Positions 27,070 through 37,997 of a stretch of 64,000 bases of DNA are shown piece by piece (within the stretch, counting starts at the first letter, position 1; every line of letters begins with the position of its first letter). The notes under the pieces were generated by a model. That model saw only the letters and a list, made by a program, of their open reading frames with translations. It ran no database searches and was not told the origin of the DNA. The stretch is from NCBI GenBank assembly GCA_047501485.1, contig JAZDRN010000001.1:868001-932000 (forward strand), written 5' to 3'. The translations under genes and the position numbers were made by a program. The stretch is from Ancrocorticia sp047501485. Its GTDB lineage: Bacteria; Actinomycetota; Actinomycetes; Actinomycetales; Actinomycetaceae.

Positions 27070-27111
27070 TTCTAACGAACTGAATAGCCGTAACCGTTCT
27101 ATCGAACTGAA
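27070..27111 (-). promoter_or_regulatory. Direct repeat of a 15-bp element in the methyltransferase promoter
   Basis: On the plus strand TTCTAACGAACTGAA (27070-27084) and TTCTATCGAACTGAA (27097-27111) differ at one base and are 27 bp apart. The inner copy contains the TAGAAT -10 box of the minus-strand promoter for the methyltransferase. Paired sites of this kind suggest binding by an unknown regulator. They do not match the actinobacterial SOS box well. Confidence 0.45.
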
Positions 27112-27213
27112 CGTCCGCAACCGGCGATAACTCTAACACCGAAGCCAACGGCGATTTCGATCGCCCCACATTGGCACCTGCGCCGCTCGCCTGTGCGAGT
27201 TTATCCCTTTAAT

Positions 27214-27552
27214 TCAGTCCTCCAAGAAGTCGATGATCCATCGGCGTATGGCGGTCAAAGTGGCGTCGTCGACCACCCCGATCAGTCCGTCGAGGCGGGA
27301 GCGAGAGAGCACTCTGAGCTGCTCTGTCATCGCGAAACTGGCCCGGGGTAGGCCGGTCGATCCGCGCAGTTCAATGTGGTTGTCCCAGTTCCGGTCCACG
27401 GAGGTGACGGGCACTGCCCAAACCAACGTTGTGACTGCCTCGTTGTACCCCTGCCCGCTTACCACGACAGCCGGCCGCCGCCCTGATTGTTCTCTGCCAA
27501 TTGTCGCGTCCGGGCGTACCCAGTAGACCTGCCCGGCGACCACGCTCACCAT
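27214..27552 (-). CDS. MazF/PemK-type endoribonuclease toxin
   Basis: The 112-residue protein has the MazF/PemK order: GQVYWVRPDATIGREQSGRRPAVVVSG (strand with the conserved GxxRPAVVVS), TLVWAVPVTSV, HIELRGSTGLPRASFAMTEQLRVLSR (the S-x-x-x-x-EQ-x-R active-site region) and a final helix RRWIIDFLED. MazF enzymes cut mRNA at short sites. ATG 27552 is preferred, since AAGG stands 6 bases before it and it overlaps the antitoxin stop by 7 bases. A GTG at 27567 would add 5 residues. Co-translation with the antitoxin is expected. Confidence 0.9.
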   Translation of the reverse strand: MVSVVAGQVYWVRPDATIGREQSGRRPAVVVSGQGYNEAVTTLVWAVPVTSVDRNWDNHIELRGSTGLPRASFAMTEQLRVLSRSRLDGLIGVVDDATLTAIRRWIIDFLED

Positions 27553-27764
27553 CGATCGCCTTGCCACTCTTCCGCATCCCGGTTGTAGCGTTCATCCGGG
27601 GGATTCTCGGCAATTTGCTCTCGAAGTTGCTTAAACTGTTGGCGCCGTGCTTCCTCGTCAAGGAGCATCTCGAGATGCTCGGCAAGGGTGTGGCCCTGAC
27701 GCGCAGCCTCTGCCTTCAATCGGTCGCGGAGCTCGGAGGGAACTTTTATCGTCGTCGCAGTCAT
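27546..27764 (-). CDS. Antitoxin of the MazF-type pair (ribbon-helix-helix)
   Basis: The 72-residue protein starts MTATTIKVPSELRDRLKAEAARQ, a typical ribbon-helix-helix DNA-binding segment (strand IKVPSELRDRL, helix HTLAEHLEMLLDEEA). The C-terminal tail FKQLREQIAENPPDERYNRDAEEW is the expected toxin-wrapping arm. ATG 27764 is chosen over ATG 27794 because a TATACT -10 box (minus strand) lies directly before it, which makes the transcript leaderless or nearly so. It is translated just before the toxin and should repress its own promoter. Confidence 0.88.
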   Translation of the reverse strand: MTATTIKVPSELRDRLKAEAARQGHTLAEHLEMLLDEEARRQQFKQLREQIAENPPDERYNRDAEEWQGDRW

Positions 27765-27775
27765 ACTTCTAGTAT
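27763..27775 (-). promoter_or_regulatory. Palindrome and -10 box of the toxin-antitoxin promoter
   Basis: ATACTTCTAGTAT is a perfect 5-3-5 palindrome. On the minus strand it overlaps the TATACT -10 box and the antitoxin start codon. This is the natural place for an autorepressor site bound by the ribbon-helix-helix antitoxin. A weak -35 (CTTCAT) stands about 17 bases upstream of the -10. Confidence 0.5.
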
Positions 27776-27944
27776 ACCGCTGAAACGAATTCATGAAGAG
27801 TGGAAAATCCCCTTGCCTTCCCCTTCAGCCGCGGCCGCCAATCACTCGGACTTCCACGGCGAAGGCGTAATCTTTGGACGGCGGCGTCGTCCCGCTCTGA
27901 GAGTAAAAGGAAGTCCAACATGCAGGGGGGAGCGGACTTACCTA

Positions 27945-28529
27945 CTATCCAATCCCGAGCAGTTCGAAACCGTCTTTCTCGTTAACTACCGGAATTCCCA
28001 GCTCGCGCGCACGCTTCGCCTTGCCCGACTGCGACTTCGTATCCGCGGTGATGAGCATTGCGGTCTTCTTGGTGACTGCCTTACCGATCACGAATCCATG
28101 ACCGATCAGATCGGCTTCAACCGCGGATCTCGGCCTGGTCATCAACCTGTGAGCACAATCGCGGATCCGATGGGAAAGGCCCTGTTGCCTCGGCCCGGCT
28201 GCGATACGGCTTTGGCCAGAGCGGTTTCCTTGTCGATTCCGAGGATTTCGGCGACCTTTTCGATATCGGCGATTTCCTCGCCCGTCGAGGAGCTCCAACA
28301 GCTCTGGTGCTACATCGTCAAAGGTCGGAGCATCGAAGACATCGGACGCGGTGATCCCATGGATATGGGTCGGGCCCACATCCCTGCGAGGATTGATGAG
28401 ACTCTCGAATCGGTCGTGGATCGTTAGATCCGGCGTCATATATGCCGCGCCAACCTCAACTAATCGATCCCCAAGCTTTGGCGAGAAACCCGTCGTTTCA
28501 AAATCGAGAATCGCAAAACCTCGTCGCAT
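27945..28529 (-). pseudogene. Remnant of a DnaQ-type 3'-5' exonuclease with BRCT domain
   Basis: The frame starts with a good exonuclease N-terminus, FAILDFETTGFSPKLGDRLVEVGA (DxE catalytic motif), but breaks after ELLELLDGR. The rest of the exonuclease domain, including the later catalytic His and Asp motifs, is missing. A different frame then reads EEIADIEKVAEILGIDKET up to SAIVLTG, and a second shift returns to the first frame for the BRCT part VTKKTAMLITADTKSQSGK, ending KDGFELLGIG. At least one deletion and two frameshifts separate it from the intact actinobacterial exonuclease-BRCT protein of 300 or more residues. It is annotated as non-functional, although a 194-codon frame happens to remain open. 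Confidence 0.8.
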
Positions 28530-28710
28530 ATTTCGTCCTGCTGCTGGTGAGTCACGAGCGAGTGGTGAGCTCGCGAGGGTGGCTCCGTTGATCTACTGCG
28601 TCCGGGCACGTCAATTGTGCTCAGTGGTTCGATTATAGGGCTCGGCGGGGATGAACTGAATGCGGATCGATTTCCTGATGCTCTGCAGTTCTTGTTCTCT
28701 CGGCATCGTG

Positions 28711-28754
28711 TTGGCTTGTGGGGACGGACGTTTTGGCTTGTGGGGACGGACGTT
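28711..28754. repeat. 22-bp tandem duplication
   Basis: Two identical 22-bp units starting TTGGCTTGTGGGGACGG stand head to tail in the gap between the exonuclease remnant and the DUF2252 gene. A degenerate continuation (GTTTGTGCCGTTCGGGG) follows. No gene is supported in 28530-28786. Confidence 0.85.
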
Positions 28755-28786
28755 TGTGCCGTTCGGGGCACGCGGGGGATCGGTGG

Positions 28787-30415
28787 TCACACCCCGGTCT
28801 CCACCGGCACGGCGCCGTTCCTCGCCGCCCGCTGCAATATCTCGAAATCCTTCTCGCACCGGTCGGCGTAATTCTTCGCCCAGCTCGCGATCGACTTCGC
28901 AAACTTGCCCGTCGAGCCTAGATACCCCGTCACGGCGTGCGCGAGAGGGGACTGACTGTGTGCGCGGGCCAGCAGGTTCCCGCACAGCTCGCTATACCTC
29001 GTGAACTGGGTCGGACTGAGCGCCGCCAGGTCCACCGATCCCTTCATGTCACGGAACTGGCGGAAGTAGTAGAAGAAGCGCGAGTCGTCGTCGTTCAAAA
29101 CTGCACTGATAGCACGTGAGTCGGCTGCCTCCGAACGCGCCATGCCGCCGTCCACAGAAGAACCGGAACCAGCCACGCTCAATCCAGAGTTAGTGCCCAC
29201 CGAATACTCGTACCAACCGAGGAATGGATCGGACTGGGCCTGTAGCGCGCGCTGGGCTGCCACCACGCGATGGCCCTGCGAGTAGATCGGTATGTTGGCG
29301 AGCCGCCGACGACCATCCCTTGCTACCCTGCTCATCACCACGGGTGGCATGCCGCCGTAACGAACCAGCACTGACGTGGTTGCCTCCTTGACCTGCAGAA
29401 ACAGCGGTTCGTCAGCTGGTCCCTCGAAGAGGCCCACATAGCACCGCGTGCCGACGCTGCCCACGCCGACCACACGTAGCACGAAATCCACCATGTCGAA
29501 CTGGGAAAGGAGCACGGCCGTGTCCTCGCGCAAAGTAGACATGTACCCGCGATATGCACCCGCCAAGTCCTGCAGCGAGATGTTGTCCACGTGCCGCGTG
29601 ATCGGTGGCTGATCCACGATGACTCGCCTGCCGCCCGCCGGTTGCGTGGTCATCTTGCCGAGCACTTGGTCCGAGGTGCGCCGCATCGCCTTCTTCGCTG
29701 TCCGCCGTGCGAGCTTCCTATCGCTCGGGTCGGTGATGAAGTCTTTCACCCGCTCGACGTTGACTTGCAGGTAGAAGCGCTCGAGTGCGGTCAGTTTCAT
29801 AAGTTTTGCGAGGGAGGTCTGATAGGCGACGGCGGCGGCACGGGTCGCCGCCGCGCACTGATCCTCGCTCAGTCCTGTGTCTCGTCCGCCGATGTGCACG
29901 CTGGCGGCCAAACGCTTGAGGTCCCATTCCCAGGGAGCCACCGCGCCCTCATCGAAGTCGTTGAGGTCGAAGAGCAGCGCGCGCTCGGGGGAAGCGAAGA
30001 AGCCAAAATTGGAGATATGGGCATCGCCGCAGGAGACCACGCGCAGATCGGTGGTGGGGCTCGCCGCGAGGTCGTATGCCATCGGGCCGGCGGTGCCACG
30101 ATAGTACGAGAAGGGTGACTGCAACATGCGGCCCATGCGCACTGGAACTAGATCTGGGATTCGGCGGGAGTTCTGCTCCTTGATGATGGCGACGGGATCT
30201 CGGTCATCCGGCAGAATGAACGCGTTCTGCTCCGAACGCGGAAGCCTATGGCGCAACTCGCGGCCGCGCGCCTGCAGCTGGTGCGAGCGTGGAACAGCCG
30301 TCAGTGACGGTGCCTCAGTGCCTTCCTCCGGGTGGTCTTGTTGACCAGAGCCGTGTTGGTGGCCGCAGTGGTTCCGGTTGTCGGGGCCAGCCTGTGCGCT
30401 GTGGTTCTTTGCCAT
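28787..30415 (-). CDS. DUF2252 family protein
   Basis: The 542-residue protein matches the DUF2252 family (kinase-like fold, function not established). Recognisable blocks are RIPDLVPVRMGRMLQSPFSYYRGTA, VSCGDAHISNFGFFASPERALLFDLNDFDEG (the conserved GDAHxxNFG and DxNDFD motifs), PWEWDLKRLAAS, and RHVDNISLQDL. ATG 30415 is preferred with GGGAAGG 7 bases upstream. An in-frame ATG at 30505 adds a low-complexity basic stretch. The first 70 residues are hydrophilic and probably disordered (HCGHQHGSGQQDHPEEG). GDAHxxNFG and DFDE resemble the catalytic and metal-binding loops of aminoglycoside phosphotransferase-like enzymes. Confidence 0.88.
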   Translation of the reverse strand: MAKNHSAQAGPDNRNHCGHQHGSGQQDHPEEGTEAPSLTAVPRSHQLQARGRELRHRLPRSEQNAFILPDDRDPVAIIKEQNSRRIPDLVPVRMGRMLQSPFSYYRGTAGPMAYDLAASPTTDLRVVSCGDAHISNFGFFASPERALLFDLNDFDEGAVAPWEWDLKRLAASVHIGGRDTGLSEDQCAAATRAAAVAYQTSLAKLMKLTALERFYLQVNVERVKDFITDPSDRKLARRTAKKAMRRTSDQVLGKMTTQPAGGRRVIVDQPPITRHVDNISLQDLAGAYRGYMSTLREDTAVLLSQFDMVDFVLRVVGVGSVGTRCYVGLFEGPADEPLFLQVKEATTSVLVRYGGMPPVVMSRVARDGRRRLANIPIYSQGHRVVAAQRALQAQSDPFLGWYEYSVGTNSGLSVAGSGSSVDGGMARSEAADSRAISAVLNDDDSRFFYYFRQFRDMKGSVDLAALSPTQFTRYSELCGNLLARAHSQSPLAHAVTGYLGSTGKFAKSIASWAKNYADRCEKDFEILQRAARNGAVPVETGV

Positions 30416-30861
30416 CCTCGGGCCTTCCCGTTCTGTGCTGTGGTGGCGAGCCCGCCTAGTGGCGCTCCGCCATGCCATGGCATTGGCATTCGATCTGCGG
30501 CTCAAGCCGGTGGAGAATACACGCTCCGAACACAGCGAGACGCCGCCTTACAGTGTTCCGCTGAGAGCGTGTAAATCTTAAACGATTACTTCCCCGAATG
30601 CTCCCATTTCTACCACCCGACGTCCATCGGTTCTGCCGAAACGGCCCCGCGAGGCATCACCGGCCACCGAGCTCACCAGCACGAATCCGCTCCAATCCGA
30701 GCCGCACGGCACCCTCTCGTATCATCAAACCCCGAGAAGTTTCAATACCCGATTCAACATAACCACAGATCAGGACCTTGCGAACCGCGCAACCATAGCA
30801 CGCTATGCACTCCCTCGATAGAATGTTCAACGACTCTGTGCACTCTCGACGAAGGAACTTC
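30416..30861. other. Divergent intergenic region
   Basis: About 445 bases lie between the divergent DUF2252 and P-type ATPase genes. No hairpin, strong promoter pair or repeat was recognised. An in-frame ATG at 30805 lies in it but lacks a ribosome site. Confidence 0.4.
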
Positions 30862-33591
<2,730 letters not shown>

Positions 33592-33679
33592 GCCCCGGTT
33601 CTGGCCCGGCGGACCACCGCGTTTCAGATGCCCGCACCACTCGATATCGCTACGGAATCACTACGGAGGATTGCTCGAC

Positions 33680-34372
33680 ATGAACCACAGCTTGCTCGTT
33701 CTTTGGGACATCGACGGAACATTGCTCGTTTCCGACCGCAACGGGACCGAGCCGTATGATCGTGCGATTCACGCCCTTCATCCAGATGCCCAGGTCGAAC
33801 TCATCCCAACCCACGGCATGACCGATTGCCAAGCCACCGCGCTGTACCTCAAGGCCGCGAACCTGGAGCTGACCGAGATTCCATTGGTTCTGGAGCAGTT
33901 GGACATCCAGTCTGCCGAATACCTCACGGACAAGGCTCGTATCGCTCCGCTTGCGGGAGTGGATGAGGCTCTCGCTCGCGTCGCCTCGCGCGGTTTCACC
34001 AACGGTCTGCTCACCGGCAACACTCCGGCCCGTGCCATCAACAAACTCACCGGATCGGGAATGGACACCGGTTTGATCTGCTGGGAACAGTCCTTCTTCG
34101 GCGCAACCGCTGCCCTGCGTTCCGATGTCACGCAACGAGCCCGTATCCGGTTTCCCGATCGCCCGATCGTGATCATCGGCGATACGCCACTCGACGGTCA
34201 GGCCGCCGTCGGGGCAGGTATCGAGTTCATCGGCGTGACGACCGGAGCCTACGGAGCCGAAGCTCTTCGAGAGGCTGGCGCATCATCCGTCGTCGACGAC
34301 CTGGTAACGGGCCTCGACGAAATCGACGAGGTTCTTCAGCGTTTCGCGTCCCGGGGCACAGAATTCGAATAG
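33680..34372 (+). CDS. HAD-superfamily hydrolase
   Basis: The 230-residue protein shows HAD motif I LWDIDGTLL (Asp10, Asp12), motif II LLTGNTPARA, and motif IV VIIGDTPLDGQAAVGAG. A helical cap (residues 15-90) indicates a phosphoglycolate-phosphatase-like C1 cap. The substrate is unknown. ATG 33680 follows CGGAGG at 10 bases. The gene is followed directly by a fragment of another HAD hydrolase. Confidence 0.88.
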   Translation: MNHSLLVLWDIDGTLLVSDRNGTEPYDRAIHALHPDAQVELIPTHGMTDCQATALYLKAANLELTEIPLVLEQLDIQSAEYLTDKARIAPLAGVDEALARVASRGFTNGLLTGNTPARAINKLTGSGMDTGLICWEQSFFGATAALRSDVTQRARIRFPDRPIVIIGDTPLDGQAAVGAGIEFIGVTTGAYGAEALREAGASSVVDDLVTGLDEIDEVLQRFASRGTEFE

Positions 34373-34702
34373 ATGAGATGCGAGAGGGTGGAGACCCTCC
34401 GCCGATTCGACCGGTTCCGTGAGCTGCTCGACGCCGTCGTCACCTCGGATGAGGTTGCTGCCGGTAGGCCCTTTCCGTACATGATTCACCGCGCGATGGA
34501 ACGTACCGGTACACAATCCGCCTCGGACGTGCTCGTGGCCGGCGACACCGCCGTGGATATCGCCGCCGGTGTTGCGTCCGGAGCGAGCGGAGTGGCCGGT
34601 GTACTCACCGGCAAGCTGGACCGGGTCGACTTCGAAGGCACCGGAGCCACGGTGGTACTGGATTCGGTTGCGCAGCTTCCCGATTATTCGGGGATCACGT
34701 AG
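34373..34702 (+). pseudogene. C-terminal fragment of a second HAD hydrolase (phosphonatase-like)
   Basis: The 109-codon frame begins inside a HAD protein. FRELLDAVVTSDEVAAGRPFPYMIHRAMERTG and VLVAGDTAVDIAAGVASGASGVAGVLTGKL are the second half of phosphonatase-like hydrolases (motifs III and IV). The N-terminal DxDGT nucleophile motif and cap are absent. It abuts the stop of the intact HAD gene, so a deletion or gene fusion event is likely. A protein may be made but would lack the nucleophile. Confidence 0.75.
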
Positions 34703-34760
34703 CGCTCTCGTGAGGAGCCTTGGTGCTCGCCTTAGGTGGCCCGGCAAGGTGAGGTGTGCC

Positions 34761-35237
34761 TTAGCGGTTGGCGCATTCTTCCTGAATATCCTCGATAACG
34801 GCGTCCGCATCCTCAAGGTCCAAACGCGTCATCGCCGAGGTCAGATCGTTGCCAAGCGTGAAGATTCGTTCGTCACCTTCATATGAGTCTCCATATGGGT
34901 TTCCAGTCGCTGCCAGGAGTTGGCCAGCCGCGGTGAGCTCGTACATGATGGGCTCGGCGAACAGGTCGTCTCTGTCCGCCAGGGGAAATTCATCCTCCAC
35001 TCGTTCGATGATCTCGCATGCCGTGGCGATGTTCTGTTCGGCGCGAGTGCCCTCGGCGGCGGCGTCGCTGCTGAAAATGAAGTAGCCGCCGAGAACTCCA
35101 AGCCCCGCGCCAACGATGAGGGCGAGAAGTGAAGCGAGCAGTATCCGCGACTTCTTTCTGGGCGGTGCCATCTGTTGCTGACTCATGGAAGGCTGGTAGG
35201 CGTAGCCGGGTGGGGGACCGTAGTTCTGCGCAGACAT
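34761..35237 (-). CDS. Hypothetical single-pass membrane protein
   Basis: The 158-residue protein has a Pro/Gln/Tyr-rich cytoplasmic N-terminus (GPPPGYAYQPSMSQQQMAPP), basic residues KKSR, one membrane helix ILLASLLALIVGAGLGVLGG (about 32-51) and an external acidic domain with two cysteines (TACEIIERV, IQEECANR). It is not recognised as a known family. Layout and the AC-E/D-xxE segment resemble the protein at 36271-36774, so the two may be distant paralogues. Confidence 0.7.
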   Translation of the reverse strand: MSAQNYGPPPGYAYQPSMSQQQMAPPRKKSRILLASLLALIVGAGLGVLGGYFIFSSDAAAEGTRAEQNIATACEIIERVEDEFPLADRDDLFAEPIMYELTAAGQLLAATGNPYGDSYEGDERIFTLGNDLTSAMTRLDLEDADAVIEDIQEECANR

Positions 35238-35382
35238 ACTGAAACCCTACGGGGCCGTGCACTGGCGCAACAAGCGTTCAGCGGCTTGCTCGGCAGGAAT
35301 ATCTGCCTGTCGGGGATGAGAACCACATGGCGTGGACCGAATTCATGGATGGGGAGGGCGGCGGACTATCCGCCATATCGCA

Positions 35383-36108
35383 TCACTTGTTGTAGAAGGG
35401 ACCGTGATCCGGCTTGTTTCGCCCGTCGTCTCCCCAAGCGGAGTCTCCGGTCTGCCACGCAATAGGACCGGCGGTAGGAGGCTGAGATGGTGACTGGTCG
35501 GATCCAGCGGGCGGCTGCTCGTTGCTATGACGATCTCCGGCGGATATGGCCGCACTGCCGTATTCGGGACGTGGAGCCCCCTCAACCTGGCCGCCCCAAG
35601 CGGCAGCCTGAGCTTCTCGGTTGCCGAGGTACTGCAGTAACGGGCTGACATCGAACATGTCGATATTGATGTTGATTTTCGTACCGTCGACGCTTTCCAG
35701 CTTCAGGATGTCCTTTCCATTGCTGTCCTTCGTCAGGCGGTAGCTGGAAATACGGTCGAAAGGGATAACCTTGACGACGCCGTCGAACCCGCGCGTGACG
35801 ACCCGATCGTTGGCGACCTCCACGAAATAGATGAAGTACCAGGCAATGAAAAAGCAACCACAGACAAAGATGGCGATTGAAGCAATCCGCATGGCGACGG
35901 CGTCGTCCTGCGGAGGATCGAGAAAAGCCGCCAGAATCATCGGGGCTCCGACCACGACGAACAGAACCCCGATGACGAGTACCAGCACAGGTGGACGGAG
36001 CCTTCTGCTGCCCTTGACCGGCTTCGGTTTGAGGCGGGCTCGAGCTGCCACGAAGGATACCGCGAGTACGATGATTGCCGTGGCGATGGTGCTGAAAAAC
36101 TGTCCCAT
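35383..36108 (-). CDS. Hypothetical membrane protein with PH-like cytosolic part
   Basis: The 241-residue protein has membrane helices at about 5-22, 41-61 and 75-95. A soluble stretch DRVVTRGFDGVVKVIPFDRISSYRLTKDSNGKDILKLESVDGTKININ follows and resembles bacterial PH-like domains by its strand pattern. The tail is Gln/Pro/Ser-rich and disordered (QPPAGSDQSPSQPPTAGP). ATG 36108 is used. The function is unknown. Confidence 0.7.
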   Translation of the reverse strand: MGQFFSTIATAIIVLAVSFVAARARLKPKPVKGSRRLRPPVLVLVIGVLFVVVGAPMILAAFLDPPQDDAVAMRIASIAIFVCGCFFIAWYFIYFVEVANDRVVTRGFDGVVKVIPFDRISSYRLTKDSNGKDILKLESVDGTKININIDMFDVSPLLQYLGNREAQAAAWGGQVEGAPRPEYGSAAISAGDRHSNEQPPAGSDQSPSQPPTAGPIAWQTGDSAWGDDGRNKPDHGPFYNK

Positions 36109-36270
36109 GGTGGTGCTCTGTTCCCGAAAGCCGTAGGTTCTTGGTTCTATCCGTTTGTCTTGGCTCTACTTTAGGCCGCTTGGGCAGTGGGGAGCGCATT
36201 CTGCGCTTTTCGTGTTGGAAATCGGGACTTTTCGAGGAGCGAGGCGGGGTTGACGTGAGTTTAGGACGCT

Positions 36271-36774
36271 CTATTCGGGGACTGAGAGCTGCCCGGCTAC
36301 GCCACCGTTTTCCTGGCGGGTCCACTGGACCTGATACGGCCCCCAGGTCTCCTTCATGCGACCGTCGATCGTCTTGGATTTGATGATGAGGTCGGAGACA
36401 GAGTGAGGCATGTCGAGTTCGCTGAATACGCATTGCATGTCGCTGTAGATGAGGACGTCCCCGCCGAGTTCGCGAGCCGTGCGATCGGTGAAGGTCGTGA
36501 AAGACGCCGACGTTTCCACCGGATGGATCTTCTCCGTCAGATCGCAGGCCGCAATGGCGCCCCTGACGTCTTCCATCGCAGCGTCCCGGTTGGGTCCCGA
36601 AAGGGAATTTCCTATCGCGAAGCCGCCGATGGTCACGAGAACGCCCGCGAAGAACGCCGCTAGAAGGGGCGCAACCTGCCGCTTCGGTTTGGATCGCGGC
36701 TGGTCGTCTGGACCACTGGAATCTGAAGTGACGGGATGGGGCTGATGAGCGTTCGTGTTGCTGCTGTCGGTCAT
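36271..36774 (-). CDS. Hypothetical single-pass membrane protein
   Basis: The 167-residue protein has a hydrophilic N-terminus, a KPKRQ anchor, one membrane helix (VAPLLAAFFAGVLVTIGGFA, about 34-53) and an external domain with two cysteines (AIAACDLTEKIH, YSDMQCVFSELD). It shares layout with the protein at 34761-35237, and both lie on the minus strand around a third membrane protein. No family is recognised. Confidence 0.7.
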   Translation of the reverse strand: MTDSSNTNAHQPHPVTSDSSGPDDQPRSKPKRQVAPLLAAFFAGVLVTIGGFAIGNSLSGPNRDAAMEDVRGAIAACDLTEKIHPVETSASFTTFTDRTARELGGDVLIYSDMQCVFSELDMPHSVSDLIIKSKTIDGRMKETWGPYQVQWTRQENGGVAGQLSVPE

Positions 36775-37053
36775 GTCATGCTCTCTGGATCGCTGAGAAA
36801 AGATGGCTGCCGAAACCGTTGAATCCTGAAATCTTTGGGATTGTCAGGGTTCTAATGGCGATTGCCGATCTGCCCGTCGTCGTTCCCCTGCGCCGGGGCG
36901 AGTGTGGTGATTGCGGGAGAAACCAGATGAAAGCAGAAAGGAATGGGTAGGGTGACATATACAGAACAATGGTACCTGAGCCGCTGGGAGCATCTGCGTG
37001 TCGTCTCGAGGCCCGGTGAAAACATTCTCGATCACCGATGAATAGAGGTAACG

Positions 37054-37698
37054 ATGCACTCCAAGTTCAATTACGTGTCCGCCTGTTTTGCGGTGCTCGG
37101 TGCCGTGTCCGCCTGTTCGTCACCGCAGTCATCCGATGGCCCGAGTACGGGTACGTCGTCAGCCGCGACGAGCGATGCGACGGCGTTGGTCTATCCGGAT
37201 GTGGAGCTGTACCCCAGCAATATTCCTCGTGGAGTGGGCGACTGGCTCTCTGAAGAAATTCAGAGCTTCGACCATCCTTTCCCTTCTGACCAGTACGTTC
37301 CTCATAGCATCGTGGATGTGTTTCCGGAGATTGAGAACGCGTTGCAGGTCGAACCGGGAGAAGACGTGGAACCCGGGAAAGAGACGATCATGGTCGAGAT
37401 CCCGGCTCCATCGGGCACAGATTTTCCGGCTTATGTAGCTATCGCTCGCGGAGACGCCCATAGCGCGATGTCGAACCGTTGGTACTGCGCCTGGGTCGAT
37501 GAGTATCTTTCGGCAGGCGAGGCTTCGGACTCCACTCGAACAGCACAAGCACTGGACTTCCTCGAGTCCTCCCAAACAGATGAAGCCACCCAGGGACCAT
37601 CTCTCAACTTCGCGGTCGAGCACGAAGATATTTACAACTCGCTTATCGAAGGAGACACCGAACAGGCACACGCCTTCGTCAAGGCATGTGAAAGATGA
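37054..37698 (+). CDS. Putative lipoprotein
   Basis: The 214-residue protein has a signal peptide MHSKFNYVSACFAVLGAVSAC with lipobox GAVS-AC, then a Ser/Thr-rich linker (SSPQSSDGPSTGTSSAATSD) and a soluble domain without known motifs (VELYPSNIPRGVGDWLSEE, AFVKACER at the end). It is probably anchored on the outer face of the membrane. Its external part has similar length to the domains of the neighbouring single-pass proteins, but no clear sequence match was seen. Confidence 0.75.
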   Translation: MHSKFNYVSACFAVLGAVSACSSPQSSDGPSTGTSSAATSDATALVYPDVELYPSNIPRGVGDWLSEEIQSFDHPFPSDQYVPHSIVDVFPEIENALQVEPGEDVEPGKETIMVEIPAPSGTDFPAYVAIARGDAHSAMSNRWYCAWVDEYLSAGEASDSTRTAQALDFLESSQTDEATQGPSLNFAVEHEDIYNSLIEGDTEQAHAFVKACER

Positions 37699-37721
37699 AA
37701 TGAAAGGCGATGAGGCTCTAT

Positions 37722-37741
37722 GTCACCAGAGTGGTGGTGAC
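37722..37741. terminator. Hairpin after the lipoprotein gene
   Basis: GTCACCA (37722-37728) and TGGTGAC (37735-37741) form a 7-bp stem with a 6-base loop, 24 bases after the lipoprotein stop. No T-run follows, so termination is only suggested. The remaining sequence up to 37997 holds no supported gene. Confidence 0.35.
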
Positions 37742-37997
37742 CGGTGAGGACGTGCCGTGGTCTCGGAGGCGAGAATATGGTTCTGGCGACGCAAAACTAG
37801 GTGTGCTTGAAGAAGCCTGTTGTTGTGCCTGAGAGCGTCACTCAGCCCCGTCAGTTCTCCCGATGCGGTCGCCAGGGCTGCGCCTTGTTGTAAGCGACTT
37901 CTGACCCTGGCCCGCACTCCGTTTGAACCGGCTGCTTCAGTATCTTTCTTTCCGAACATGCACTTGCCTGTATGGAAAGTACATGTCATCATGGAGT

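Noticed and set aside
27848..27916. Inverted repeat GGACTTCC / GGAAGTCC with 53-base spacing
   Set aside because: An 8-bp match at this distance is expected by chance in a long sequence, and there is no gene context.
37723..37992. Minus-strand frame of 89 codons between the lipoprotein and small membrane protein genes
   Set aside because: No ribosome site and no recognisable domain. It also overlaps the hairpin and the promoter area of the next gene.
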